DNA from: Campylobacter jejuni
GTDB lineage: Bacteria > Campylobacterota > Campylobacteria > Campylobacterales > Campylobacteraceae
Direction of reading: 5' to 3'
Assembly (NCBI RefSeq): GCF_002179165.1
Contig: NZ_NFNY01000103.1
Coordinates: forward strand, 1 to 41,855
Length of the DNA stretch: 41,855 nucleotides
The stretch's first letter is position 1. Every line of letters starts with the position of its first letter. The position numbers and the translations under genes were made by a program. The notes beneath the pieces are model-generated. The model was not told where the DNA came from. It ran no database searches and saw nothing but the letters and a program-made list of their open reading frames with translations. Of this stretch, positions 24,876 through 35,237 are shown piece after piece.

Positions 24876-26749
24876 TGAAAAAAATAATTTTGATATTTTT
24901 TAGTGTTTTGTATCTTTGGGCAAATGATTTGCAACTTGTTAATTCTAGTTCAATTCCAGAAAATAAAAGCGTTTATAATCTGGTTCAAAAATATGTTGAA
25001 CTCAATCGTCAGATTAATGAGTTTAAAAAAAACAATGATGAAAATTCAAGTTCTTATAGTGGAATTTTAAGTGAATTTGAGAAAAATAAAAAATCAATTT
25101 TGGCTAAATTACCCAATATGATAGTTGGACAAAAAATCAATGAAAAATCAGTTGAAAATTTTTTACAAACAAAACAGAATTTACTGAATTTACAAAAAAA
25201 GAGCATTAATAAACCTTTTATATATATGGATGCAACTTTAGATCTTGCTTATTTAAATATTGTTGAAAGTTTTTATTCATCTTTATTTGATCTTGAAAAG
25301 CTTTTTAAGAATGCTGCAAGTAGCGAGGATATGATTGAAACTATTGATAAAGCTATGGAGAATCTACAAAATTCTGCAAATATAGATCTTACGATTTATA
25401 AAAATAAAATTACCGATTTATCTGATTTGAAAAAAATTACATTAAAAGAAGAAAATATTGATAACACAATAAATTCTTATGCGGAAATTTTAAAATATTT
25501 GCGTTCGAATGCAGATTTACTAGAAAGTAATTATTTATTTTCTCTTTTAGAGCTTCAAGTGTGGATTGATCGTATTAATGAAATTGCAAATGTTAGTTTT
25601 GTTAATGTGGGAAAAATTACTATTTCGTTTTTAGTACTCGCCTTTTTCATTTCTTTAAGACGCTTCTTTTCCAATATAGTTTATTTTTTTCTTGTGCGTT
25701 TAATTTATCGCAATAAAAATGATGCTGATGATATTAAGGTTATTTTTATAGGAAACATTAAAAAACCAGCAGGAATTTTACTTATTTGTTACGCTATCTC
25801 ACTTTGTCTTACTATAGCCGTTTATCCTGCACCTTTAAGTATAGGTTTAAGTAATCTTTTTCATATTATTTACGCAGTTTTAATCGCTTGGTTGGTTTTG
25901 AAAATACTTGATGGCTATGGTGTGGTTTTGGTTTCAAAACTTGCCCAAAGAAGTGGAAAAAAAGAAGTTGTCAATTTAGTGATTAAAATTTTATATTTTA
26001 TTATTATTGTTATTGCATTTCTTTATGTTTTGGCTCAACTTGGTTTTAATATTTCAGCTATTATTGCATCTTTAGGTATTGGTGGATTGGCTGTTGCTTT
26101 AGCGGCTAAAGATATTATTGCAAATTTCTTTGCTTCTATTTTGCTTTTATTTGATAATAGTTTTAATCAAGGCGATTGGGTGGAAGTTTCAGGTATAGAA
26201 GGAACGGTTGTTGAAATAGGACTTAGAAAAACGACTATTAGAACTTTTGATAATTCTTTGGTTTTTTTGCCAAATTCTACTATTATGGGGGCAAATATTA
26301 AAAATTGGAGCAAACGCCGTATGGGTCGTCATGTAAGAATGTATCTTGGTGTGGGCTATGATGCAACTCCTGAAAAATTAGAGAATTGTGTTAAGGATTT
26401 AAAAGAATTTTTACACACGAGTAATTTGGTAGCGCATGAAGAAGATAGTGCATTAAAATATGGAGATCACACAACAAAATATCGACAAAATTTAGTTTCT
26501 ATTAATGATCTTGAAGGATATAAAAATGCTTGCTATGTGGCTTTGAGTGAATTTGCAGATAGTAGTATTAATATAGAATTATATTTTTATACAAAAGCAG
26601 TAGGAGCAAAAGATTTTAGGGAAGCTAGACAAGAATTAATGCTTGAATTTATGCGTATAGTGGAAAAAAATGGTTTAAGTTTTGCTTTTCCAAGTCGTAG
26701 TATTTATATAGAAAATTTACCTCCACTTGATTTAAAGTCGAAAGCATAA
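24875..26749 (+). CDS. Large MscS-family mechanosensitive channel
   Basis: 624 residues. A signal peptide (MKKIILIFFSVLYLWA) and a periplasmic coiled-coil-rich domain (about 20-240) precede five hydrophobic helices (about 240-425). The pore helix region is GFNISAIIASLGIGGLAVALAAKDI, followed by the MscS beta-domain FDNSFNQGDWVEVSGIEGTVVEIGLRKTTIR and a C-terminal alpha/beta domain. This resembles MscK/YbdG-type channels rather than the minimal 286-residue MscS. It should release solutes on hypo-osmotic shock. It is coupled to canB and ends in a strong terminator shared with nifU. Confidence 0.92.
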   Translation: MKKIILIFFSVLYLWANDLQLVNSSSIPENKSVYNLVQKYVELNRQINEFKKNNDENSSSYSGILSEFEKNKKSILAKLPNMIVGQKINEKSVENFLQTKQNLLNLQKKSINKPFIYMDATLDLAYLNIVESFYSSLFDLEKLFKNAASSEDMIETIDKAMENLQNSANIDLTIYKNKITDLSDLKKITLKEENIDNTINSYAEILKYLRSNADLLESNYLFSLLELQVWIDRINEIANVSFVNVGKITISFLVLAFFISLRRFFSNIVYFFLVRLIYRNKNDADDIKVIFIGNIKKPAGILLICYAISLCLTIAVYPAPLSIGLSNLFHIIYAVLIAWLVLKILDGYGVVLVSKLAQRSGKKEVVNLVIKILYFIIIVIAFLYVLAQLGFNISAIIASLGIGGLAVALAAKDIIANFFASILLLFDNSFNQGDWVEVSGIEGTVVEIGLRKTTIRTFDNSLVFLPNSTIMGANIKNWSKRRMGRHVRMYLGVGYDATPEKLENCVKDLKEFLHTSNLVAHEEDSALKYGDHTTKYRQNLVSINDLEGYKNACYVALSEFADSSINIELYFYTKAVGAKDFREARQELMLEFMRIVEKNGLSFAFPSRSIYIENLPPLDLKSKA

Positions 26750-26754
26750 TCAAT

Positions 26755-26782
26755 GAATAGTAAGAAAAAGTTCTTACTATTC
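26755..26782. terminator. Bidirectional terminator between mscS and nifU
   Basis: A perfect 12-pair stem (GAATAGTAAGAA / TTCTTACTATTC, loop AAAG) lies between the two convergent stops. Confidence 0.8.
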
Positions 26783-26787
26783 TAAAA

Positions 26788-27759
26788 TCAAACAGGCATT
26801 ACGCGAATATTAGGGCTAAGTTCTTCTTGCAAAATGGTTTCAATGGCATAAAGTGTTGCACCACTTCCGCTAGAACAACCACTACAAGCTCCAAGATAAC
26901 GGATATATATATCAATTGCTGCACCTTCGGCCTTTTGTATATCAATGACTTCTAAGTCTCCACCATCTCCATGAAGCATAGGGCGAATTTCAGCATCTAA
27001 AACTGTTTCGACTGCTTTTAATTGACCTACTAAAGTCATTTCATCAAATGCTACATCACTTTTTGTGGCATTTTTGAGTTTTTCTCTATCCATTTCAGCC
27101 CTAGTTTCAGCTAAAATATCTACAAGATAGTGTTCTCTTTTTTCATGTCCTCCAGGTTTTACACAGGATTTACAAAAAGCACCCGCTTTGGTATATTGAG
27201 TGATTTCTTCTACGGAGTGTAAATCATTTAGCTTTATCACTTCCTTAATAGTTCCAAGACTTACTCTAGCACACTCACAAACGATAATTTGATCTTCAAA
27301 ATCTTCAGGATCAATCCCTTTATAATGTGCTGCGGCTTGTTTAATCACATCATAAGCCATAACAGAACAATGCATTTTTTGCGGTGGAACGGCTGGAGTT
27401 TCAGGATTGTCACGCATTGCAAATTCCACATCTAAATTGGTGATTTTTACCGCTTCATCAACCGTTTTTCCTATACAAAGATCAACCATTGTATCGCTAC
27501 TTGCTATAGCTGTACCGCAACCAAAGCTTTTAAATTTCGCATCAATAATAGTGTGTGTTTTTTCATCTACAAGCCAAAAAAGCCTTACCGCATCACCACA
27601 ACTTTCCGCACCAAAATCAGCCACTATGAGTTTAGCATTACGATTTTTGGCATCTTCTTCGCTAAATTCTCCCATATGTCTTGGATTGTTCATTCTGTCT
27701 TGAACTTTTTGTGAATACTCATCCCAAATTGATCCACCTATTAAATTATTTTTTGCCAT
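26788..27759 (-). CDS. nifU: NifU-type Fe-S cluster scaffold
   Basis: 323 residues with the full three-part NifU layout. The N-terminal IscU-like domain has cluster Cys54, Cys81 and Cys131. The central BFD-like [2Fe-2S] domain has CEC (161, 163) and CKSC (196-199). The C-terminal Nfu domain has CSGC (292-295). It receives sulfur from the cysteine desulfurase encoded just upstream (13-base gap) and passes Fe-S clusters to apoproteins. Campylobacter and Helicobacter use this NIF-type machinery for general assembly instead of ISC, without nitrogen fixation. ATG at 27759 follows AAGGATAAAAT. Confidence 0.96.
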   Translation of the reverse strand: MAKNNLIGGSIWDEYSQKVQDRMNNPRHMGEFSEEDAKNRNAKLIVADFGAESCGDAVRLFWLVDEKTHTIIDAKFKSFGCGTAIASSDTMVDLCIGKTVDEAVKITNLDVEFAMRDNPETPAVPPQKMHCSVMAYDVIKQAAAHYKGIDPEDFEDQIIVCECARVSLGTIKEVIKLNDLHSVEEITQYTKAGAFCKSCVKPGGHEKREHYLVDILAETRAEMDREKLKNATKSDVAFDEMTLVGQLKAVETVLDAEIRPMLHGDGGDLEVIDIQKAEGAAIDIYIRYLGACSGCSSGSGATLYAIETILQEELSPNIRVMPV

Positions 27760-27771
27760 ATTTTATCCTTC

Positions 27772-28985
<1,214 letters not shown>

Positions 28986-29200
28986 TTTTTTGTCTTTAAT
29001 TAAATAAAACGGATGATAACAAAAATTTATAAATTCCAGTTTAAAAATTATAACAAAATTAAAAAGAATAAAAAATAAAAATTTAAAGAAAATATTTTTT
29101 AAAGCAATTTGTATGAAATTTAAGCGGTTTTTAATAAGTATTTTTTTGTATTTTAATAACAAATTGATTATGATTTTTATCGAATGTGAAATGCTATCAA

Positions 29201-29608
29201 TTAATTTTTATAAATAAATTTTTGCTCATAATAACGAGATACTTTAATATCTTCTTCTGCGACATGAACATGTATGATTTCTTTTAAAATTTCATCTAAA
29301 CCTTCGGTCATAACATTAATAAATTTTGAATTACTTATGATGACATTTTCTACCTGCATAAGAATGCGTCTATGTGTGCGTAAATGAGCAGATAAATCAG
29401 GATATTGAATGTGTTGCATAAAGGCTTCTTCATCTGAAAAATGGCGGTTTAGTAAGGTTAAAAGTTCTTTAAGAACTAGTTTTATTTCTTTGGAGCTTAC
29501 GCATCTTTTATTCATTAAAGAAAGTTTGCTTGAAAGTTTATATAAATCCAAATGCTGTTTATCTAAAAGCTCGTCATACATAGAAAAACTATTTTCTAAA
29601 TTATGCAT
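29201..29608 (-). CDS. herA: Bacteriohemerythrin
   Basis: 135 residues, a single-domain hemerythrin with a four-helix bundle that binds a di-iron oxygen site. The ligand pattern is complete: His in DKQHLD, HFSDEEAFMQH, SAHLRTH, and HVHVAEEDI. C. jejuni HerA and HerB have been reported to protect Fe-S enzymes such as pyruvate oxidoreductase from oxygen; I assign HerA by position next to the Fe-S assembly genes. ATG at 29608 follows GAGGCAACA. It appears monocistronic. Confidence 0.9.
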   Translation of the reverse strand: MHNLENSFSMYDELLDKQHLDLYKLSSKLSLMNKRCVSSKEIKLVLKELLTLLNRHFSDEEAFMQHIQYPDLSAHLRTHRRILMQVENVIISNSKFINVMTEGLDEILKEIIHVHVAEEDIKVSRYYEQKFIYKN

Positions 29609-29679
29609 TGTTGCCTCGCAATAACTTTAAATAATAATATAAACAAAACAATTATATTATATAAATTATTATAAAAATA

Positions 29680-30846
29680 TTAAATTAACACTGATAAATA
29701 AGAATTTAAAATTTTATTTAGATTAGCTTGTTTTTGGCGTCTGTCTAGAAAATTATCTATAGAATCAAAACGCATTTTATTTGCTTCTTCTAGTGTTTTT
29801 TTGTCTTTAGTTTGATTATTGTATTCCTGTTTTATTGTATTAAAATCTTTTTTGATTTCATCTGTATAAATTTGAAAAATCGAACTTGAATTTGCAAATT
29901 CTTTCAAGTCCATATCTTTTTCGTAATTAATATATTGTTGAAAAAACACAGAAAGTTTATCTTGAGAAGTGGTTTTTTTATCGACTCCATTGACATAAAG
30001 ATATAAATCAAAGCTCATTTTTTTTTCATTATTTTGTTTAATATAATCTTCTACATCTATTTCACCTTTTAAAATTTTTTGTAAATTTTGATGAGAATTT
30101 AGATCTAAACTTGCAGGTTTCATAAAAAAACTAAGTTCACTATCATTCTTTGTTTTAATATCATGATAAATAAAATTCATCAAAAGTCCTGATTTTGAAA
30201 CTTCTGCATTTTTGGTTAAATAAGGTTTTAAAATTTCATTTGATGAGGTGTTATTTAAAGCTTTGTCAAAGTGAAAATCAACTATCTTATTGTCAAGCAT
30301 AAGAGTGTTTAAATTTATGTTTTTATTTAGGGCGGAATTTATTTCTTCTTGGTTGCTATAAATTCTTGAAATTTTGCCTAAAAATTCTCCGTTTTGAGTA
30401 GAAAATCCCGCATTAAGCTTTGAAATATTATCGCGGCTTAAATTATGATTATCATCTTTAGCAAATTCCAAATTTATAGATTTTAAAGAATTATAATAAC
30501 TATTTAAAAGATAAGGTAAGTCTATTTTGTTGTAATTTAAGCTTTCATCTTGTTTTGTCAATTCTTTAGCTATATTTCTTACACTTTTAATATTAATATC
30601 ATAAGATTCGGGTATATTGGCAATTTTATTTAGATCTTTATCAAAAATACCTTCTTCATTTATTCTGAAACCAAATTCACTTGCGTAAGAAGTGGTATTA
30701 AAAATATAATTTAAATTTTCTAAATTATTTTCAGTTTTTTCTGAATTTAAATTTTCTTTATCTTTAATTAAATTCAAATTTTGGCTATTTTGCAAAGGAT
30801 TAGATAAAGCCAAATTTTGATAGGGGTTTGCCGAATTTATAATCAT
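29680..30846 (-). CDS. Hypothetical protein under sigma-54 promoter (flagellar regulon)
   Basis: 388 residues from the ATG at 30846, which is preceded by GGAAAG at good spacing; a TTG 15 bases upstream is a poorer choice because the RBS would then be inside the gene. The protein is rich in Asn, Lys, Leu and Asp, has no signal peptide or membrane helix, and contains many predicted helices. A segment FRINEEGIFDKDLNKIANIPESY recalls flagellar or secreted proteins but I recognise no domain. The perfect sigma-54 promoter upstream places it with the middle flagellar genes of Campylobacter; a role in flagellar assembly, export or host interaction is inferred from that alone. Confidence 0.75.
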   Translation of the reverse strand: MIINSANPYQNLALSNPLQNSQNLNLIKDKENLNSEKTENNLENLNYIFNTTSYASEFGFRINEEGIFDKDLNKIANIPESYDINIKSVRNIAKELTKQDESLNYNKIDLPYLLNSYYNSLKSINLEFAKDDNHNLSRDNISKLNAGFSTQNGEFLGKISRIYSNQEEINSALNKNINLNTLMLDNKIVDFHFDKALNNTSSNEILKPYLTKNAEVSKSGLLMNFIYHDIKTKNDSELSFFMKPASLDLNSHQNLQKILKGEIDVEDYIKQNNEKKMSFDLYLYVNGVDKKTTSQDKLSVFFQQYINYEKDMDLKEFANSSSIFQIYTDEIKKDFNTIKQEYNNQTKDKKTLEEANKMRFDSIDNFLDRRQKQANLNKILNSYLSVLI

Positions 30847-30880
30847 TTCAAATCTTTCCAAAAATATTGCTAATTTTTAA

Positions 30881-30899
30881 TAAGCAAAAGCTGTGCCAA
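30881..30899 (-). promoter_or_regulatory. Sigma-54 (RpoN) promoter
   Basis: On the minus strand TTGGCAC-AGCTT-TTGCTTA matches the -24 (TGGCAC) and -12 (TTGCT) consensus with the required five-base spacing. It lies about 35 bases before the ATG at 30846. Confidence 0.88.
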
Positions 30900-30997
30900 G
30901 TTTTAAAATATTAAATTCAGACAAAAATTAGCAAAAATTTGCTAGTATTTAGCTTTTCTTTTTGAAAAAATTTAAAATTTATCCGAAAGGAAAGCGT

Positions 30998-31189
30998 ATG
31001 CCAAAGATGAAAAGCGTTAAAAGCGCAGTAAAACGCTTCAAAGTGGGTAAAAATAAAATCAAAAGAGGCTCTGCTTTTAGAAGCCATATTTTGACTAAAA
31101 AACCTGCAAAAAGAATGCGTGATCTTCGCACGGCTAAATATGTGCATAGCACAAATGTAAAAGCTGTTGAAAAAATGCTAGGAATTTAA
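30998..31189 (+). CDS. rpmI: Ribosomal protein bL35
   Basis: 63 residues, very basic. The sequence [16 protein letters not shown] and the internal [25 protein letters not shown] are typical of L35, a small 50S protein. I place the start at the ATG at 30998, which has GAAAGGAAAG upstream and gives the universal MPKMK N-terminus; an in-frame TTG 36 bases earlier is excluded. It precedes rplT in the common rpmI-rplT order. Confidence 0.96.
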
Positions 31190-31215
31190 GTTTTTGACAA
31201 AAGTCATTCAAACTC

Positions 31216-31258
31216 CCCTTAAATTTTAAAGTTTTTAAGGGCAAGCTCCGAATTCGGA
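31216..31258 (+). promoter_or_regulatory. Two hairpins in the rplT leader
   Basis: CCCTTAAA (31216-31223) pairs with TTTAAGGG (31234-31241), and TCCGAATTCGGA (31247-31258) is a perfect palindrome. They fill the 94-base rpmI-rplT spacer, where L20 often regulates its own synthesis by binding mRNA. The autoregulatory role is inferred. Confidence 0.4.
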
Positions 31259-31283
31259 CGCCACTTTATGAAAGGAAATAAAA

Positions 31284-31637
31284 ATGGCAAGAGTAAAAAC
31301 AGGTGTTGTAAGACGCCGCAGACATAAGAAAGTTCTAAAATTAGCACGCGGTTTTTATAGCGGACGCCGCAAACATTTTAGGAAAGCAAAAGAGCAATTA
31401 GAAAGAAGTCTCGTTTATGCGTATCGCGATAGACGCCGCAAAAAAAGAGATTTTCGCCGTCTTTGGATCGTGCGTATCAATGCTGCTTGTAGGCTAAATG
31501 ATTTAAGTTATTCTAAATTCATTAATGGTCTTAGAAAAGCAGGCATTGAACTTGATAGAAAAATTCTAGCAGATTTAGCTATGAATGACTCTGCTGCTTT
31601 TGCAAAGATCGCAGAAGCTGCAAAAAAAGCTTTATGA
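31284..31637 (+). CDS. rplT: Ribosomal protein bL20
   Basis: 117 residues. L20 binds 23S rRNA early in 50S assembly. The basic N-terminal tail [19 protein letters not shown], the [18 protein letters not shown] helix, and [21 protein letters not shown] are family hallmarks. ATG at 31284 follows GAAAGGAAATAAA. The gene is followed by a strong intrinsic terminator. Confidence 0.97.
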   Translation: MARVKTGVVRRRRHKKVLKLARGFYSGRRKHFRKAKEQLERSLVYAYRDRRRKKRDFRRLWIVRINAACRLNDLSYSKFINGLRKAGIELDRKILADLAMNDSAAFAKIAEAAKKAL

Positions 31638-31642
31638 TTAAA

Positions 31643-31665
31643 GGGCTTAATAGCCCTTTTTAATT
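31643..31665 (+). terminator. Intrinsic terminator after rplT
   Basis: AAAGGGCT and AGCCCTTT with a short loop, then a T run, directly downstream of the rplT stop. Confidence 0.85.
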
Positions 31666-31759
31666 AAACTTTCAAAATTTTTACTCTGTTTTTAAAGCAA
31701 TCAAAACACCTTCGTTATCATTTTGTAAGTATATTTTTTAATTATTATCAAATATTTTA

Positions 31760-33746
31760 TTATTTTTGTGATACATTAAGTTTTAGTAATGTTTCTTCAT
31801 AATCTTTAATTTCGTGGAGTTTTTGATCTAATACTTCACTGGTTTTGCTTTTTTGTTCAAGTTTATCTGAAATTTCTTTTCCTGAGTGGATTAAATCACT
31901 TATAATTTGATTCAGTTCATTAGATTTGTCTCTAATCATATTCATTTCTTTGGCGCTAGAATCAGAATTATTTGCAATGGTTTTTATAGTTTGGATTACG
32001 ATTTTAATTGCACCTTCCATTTCGTCTAATCCAGTTTGTGTTTTTTCTGAAAGCTTTCTTACTTCATCAGCTACAACAGCAAATCCACGACCTAATCTCC
32101 CAGCTCTTGCAGCTTCTATACCGGCATTTAAAGATAAAAGATTGGTTTGCTCTGCGATCTCTGAAATAAGCTCTAAAATTCTATTAAGCTGATCAATGTT
32201 TTTCAAAGAAGAATGAATTTCTTTTTCTAGATTCATTTTTTCTTTGCTTTGATACAGACCTTGCTCTAAATACTTAGTAAAATTATTAAAATTTGTATCT
32301 ATGATAGAAAGACTTTCTTTTATATTAGCTAATTCTTTAAAAGTTTCTTTAATAACATTTGAAGCATCATAGATTGTATCGGTATTTTCTTTAAGATGGG
32401 TAAAGACTATTTGATTGATTTGATCTGTAAGTTCGAGTTTTCTGCATTTGATAGTCAGATAATGATATTTTAAATCGCTGAATTTTTGTATAAAAATATC
32501 GGCAAATCTTGGAAAAAAAGTATCAGGGTTTTCTACTTTATAAAAAAATATTGCCGCTAAACTTTTTGCCACTCCAACTCCATAAATTTCACCAAAGCTT
32601 GAAAATCCAGCTATGGGAAAATCGCTAAAATTAAAATCAGATAAGTGCCCACTATTTGAAAATCTTCGTAAAACACAATCATTAAATATAGCTCCTATAG
32701 GTTTTGGCTTACCTGTTTGAAATTTCTCATAATCTTCTTTAATGGTTTTAATAAAATCTTTTTTCTTAAGCAGGATTAATTCTTGACCTCTTTCGACGCC
32801 ACAATAGCTAAATAAAGTTTTATCGGGGGTAACTTTTAAAGGTGATATGTAATAATCCCAGCTTGCTTGAATAGCAAAGGTATAATCGTTTAATTTTTCC
32901 TCAAGTTCTTCAAATTTGCAAGAAAAATACTTGCATAAGGCTTCTACCGCATTGATAGGGTGTAGGGTTTTGGGATCTAAAAATTCTTTAATAGTTTTAT
33001 CATAAAAACTTGTATCAAGTGTAATAAAACTTGTTATTTTTTCAGGAACGAAATTTTGAGATTTCATTAAATCAAAGCGGTAGTTTCTTTTAAATTTGAT
33101 GTGTATGCTTAAAGCATAATTGTTTAAAACATCGTTTCCATCAAAAAGCCAAGTTTGGCTTAAATCTAAATTTCCGCTAGACCCCCCCCCTATGAGAGCA
33201 CAAGGATATTTTGTATGCTTAAATATCATTTCTATAACAGCAGATTCGCTTTGACTTAAGCCATCATAAAGCAAGTAATGTAGAGTATTATAATAATTTG
33301 CTTCAAAAGGAATTTGCATGGATAAAATTTCTTTTTCTATATACTCTTTTCTTTTTTCATAATCTTTTTCATCGCTAAATAAACGGATTTTGTGAATATA
33401 GAGATTTTCTACCATTTCTTCAGAAAATAAAATTAGAACAATGCCGCTAGAATTAGCACATCCTGTGTAAGGATTGCCTATGTTGATACCTTGTTGGTTA
33501 ATATTACATAAAAGATCATTTGCAGAAGTTAAAATAATTTCACATTCTTTTGGAAGAATATTTTTGATTTTAAAGCTGATTTCTTTAAAATCAAGTCTAT
33601 AAGATATATAACCTATTGCAATTTTAGGTTTAAAATGTATATTATTGAGTTGGCTTTCTATCTCATTTTCTAAAAAATATAAGACTTTTAAAGGGTTAAG
33701 ATTTTCTTGATCTGTTTTTTTTTTTTTTTTGAAATAATTTTAACAT
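31760..33746 (-). pseudogene. tlp5: FIST-domain MCP receptor, phase-off at poly-A tract (Tlp5-like)
   Basis: Cytoplasmic methyl-accepting chemotaxis-type protein. The body (stop at 31760) has an N-terminal FIST sensory module, a helical linker, and the conserved MCP hairpin [37 protein letters not shown] (quoted here in parts: [37 protein letters not shown]). The Met at 33415 is internal: the frame continues upstream for about 100 residues (including [23 protein letters not shown]-like) to a run of 16 A (33715-33730). The only good start, ATG at 33746 with GGAG upstream, is out of frame by one base. Fifteen A would give an intact protein of 661 residues. A second run of nine G (33182-33190, coding Gly-Gly-Gly) lies in frame. 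So the gene is either OFF by slippage or the tract length is misread. Position matches Cj0246c. Confidence 0.8.
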
Positions 33747-33794
33747 TCTTACTCCATGCAAATATAATCTTTGTTTTTTAGTTTATATGTTTAT

Positions 33795-33800
33795 ATTATA
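33795..33800 (-). promoter_or_regulatory. Extended -10 of the FIST/MCP gene
   Basis: On the minus strand TGCTATAAT gives an extended -10 about 50 bases before the ATG at 33746, which supports that upstream start rather than 33415. Confidence 0.6.
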
Positions 33801-33844
33801 GCATAAAGTCATAAAAAGTTCAATTAGGTAAATTAAAATTAAGA

Positions 33845-33850
33845 TATAAT
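33845..33850 (+). promoter_or_regulatory. -10 box of the HDOD gene
   Basis: TATAAT lies 34 bases before the ATG at 33884, in the short divergent spacer shared with the receptor gene. Confidence 0.55.
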
Positions 33851-33883
33851 ATAATTTTAATAAAAAGTTTAAGGAAAAATACT

Positions 33884-34750
33884 ATGGTTACTACAGATAT
33901 GAATGAACTTTTGCTAAAAAGCGTTGAAGTACTACCCCCTTTGCCTAATACTGTGAGCAAAATAAGAGAATATATCACGCAAGCAGGTTTAGATATTGAA
34001 ATTAGCAAAATAGCCGATATTATTTCAAAAGATCCTTTAATGACTGCTAAGCTTTTGCAACTAGCTAATTCTCCTTTTTATGGTTTTTCAAGAGAAATTA
34101 CTACTATTTCGCAAGTTGTCAATCTTTTAGGTGTGGGCAATATTGTCAATATGGTTACAGCAGATTCTATTAAAGGAAATTTTAAAATTGATGTCTCCCC
34201 TTATGGGCTTGATACTCAAGAGTTTATGGATAAATGCACTCAAGAAATTGCTTTTATCACAGAATGGCTTAATGATGAAGATAAAAAATTATCTCATTTA
34301 CTCGTGCCTTGCGCAATGCTTTTAAGGCTTGGAATTGTGATTTTTTCTAATTTTTTAATTCAAAACAAAAAAGATGTTGAATTTTTGGAGCATTTAAAGA
34401 AAATCGGTTTTAGTGATTTATCTTTGATAGAAAATGAATTTTTAGGTGTTGATCATATTTCTTTTTTAGGCTTTTTACTAAATCGTTGGAATTTTGATGA
34501 TATTTTGATAGAAAGCATTTGTTTTATCCGTTCTCCACATGCAGCACGCGATGAAGTTAAAAAATCAGCCTATGCCTTAGCAGTAATTGATCATCTTTTT
34601 ATGCCACATAGTAATTTTTCTCCTTTCAATGTTAAAGCTTCTATTGCTTTAATTGATGAAGCTAAAGTTCAAGGGATAAAATTTGATTTGGATAATTTTA
34701 TTTCAAAACTTCCTAAAGAAGCAAGGGAAAATTTAAATAAGGAAGATTAA
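33884..34750 (+). CDS. HDOD-domain signalling protein
   Basis: 288 residues. The HDOD domain (about 15-215) is recognised by LPPLPNTVSKIREYI, ISKDPLMTAKLLQLANSPFYGF and ISQVVNLLGVGNIVNMV. HDOD is a non-catalytic relative of HD phosphohydrolases; members act as signalling scaffolds in motility, cell cycle or competence. The Cj0248 gene at this position has been linked to motility in transposon screens, as I recall; that is knowledge, not seen here. The ATG follows AAGGAAAAATACT. The gene continues into a small unknown gene 10 bases downstream. Confidence 0.88.
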   Translation: MVTTDMNELLLKSVEVLPPLPNTVSKIREYITQAGLDIEISKIADIISKDPLMTAKLLQLANSPFYGFSREITTISQVVNLLGVGNIVNMVTADSIKGNFKIDVSPYGLDTQEFMDKCTQEIAFITEWLNDEDKKLSHLLVPCAMLLRLGIVIFSNFLIQNKKDVEFLEHLKKIGFSDLSLIENEFLGVDHISFLGFLLNRWNFDDILIESICFIRSPHAARDEVKKSAYALAVIDHLFMPHSNFSPFNVKASIALIDEAKVQGIKFDLDNFISKLPKEARENLNKED

Positions 34751-34760
34751 TTTTAATATT

Positions 34761-35237
34761 ATGAAAAGCATTATTTTACCGCCAAATGAATTTTTAGATC
34801 ATTATATTTTAAACACAGAATTTCATCGTTTAGCAGGTATTTCAAAAAATGCTTATAAATTTTGGAAAAAAGTAGAAATTGGTAGATACCAAGGAACCCG
34901 CATTATTTTTTTGCATAAAAATTCCATTTTAGAAAAACATCAAAATGTATTAAAACAATGCACTAATTTAAGCGGATTTGTTTTAGCGAGTGCTTTTTGT
35001 TCTTTTACGGGCTTGGCTCCATCACATTTGGTGGAAAAGAATAATTCTTCTATTTATAAGCTTTTAGAGCTTAAAGAAATTTGCGGGATTAAATTTGTAA
35101 ATCTTAAGAAATTTTATGATTTTTTAGGGCTAAACTATCATCAACATATTTATATAGAAAAATGCCATTTTTTTAGCCCTGCACCTTTTGAAAAACGCAT
35201 AAAAATTACTGAGAGTATGTGCGTTGGGTATTACTAA
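34761..35237 (+). CDS. Unknown 158-residue protein downstream of HDOD gene
   Basis: No domain recognised. The sequence has a short N-terminal helix, MKSIILPPNEFLDHYI, then a winged-helix-like pattern: EFHRLAGISKNAYKFWKKVEIG followed by a strand GTRIIFLHK, repeated in style near LEHK/LKEICGIKFVNLKKFYDFLG. It may bind DNA or a partner. It is 10 bases after the HDOD stop and likely co-transcribed. Its last 32 bases overlap the end of the convergent transporter gene. Confidence 0.7.
   Translation: MKSIILPPNEFLDHYILNTEFHRLAGISKNAYKFWKKVEIGRYQGTRIIFLHKNSILEKHQNVLKQCTNLSGFVLASAFCSFTGLAPSHLVEKNNSSIYKLLELKEICGIKFVNLKKFYDFLGLNYHQHIYIEKCHFFSPAPFEKRIKITESMCVGYY

Noticed and set aside
33416-33746. Intergenic region upstream of the receptor
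   Set aside because: It encodes FIST-like residues in the frame of the receptor, so it is the interrupted 5' part of that gene.
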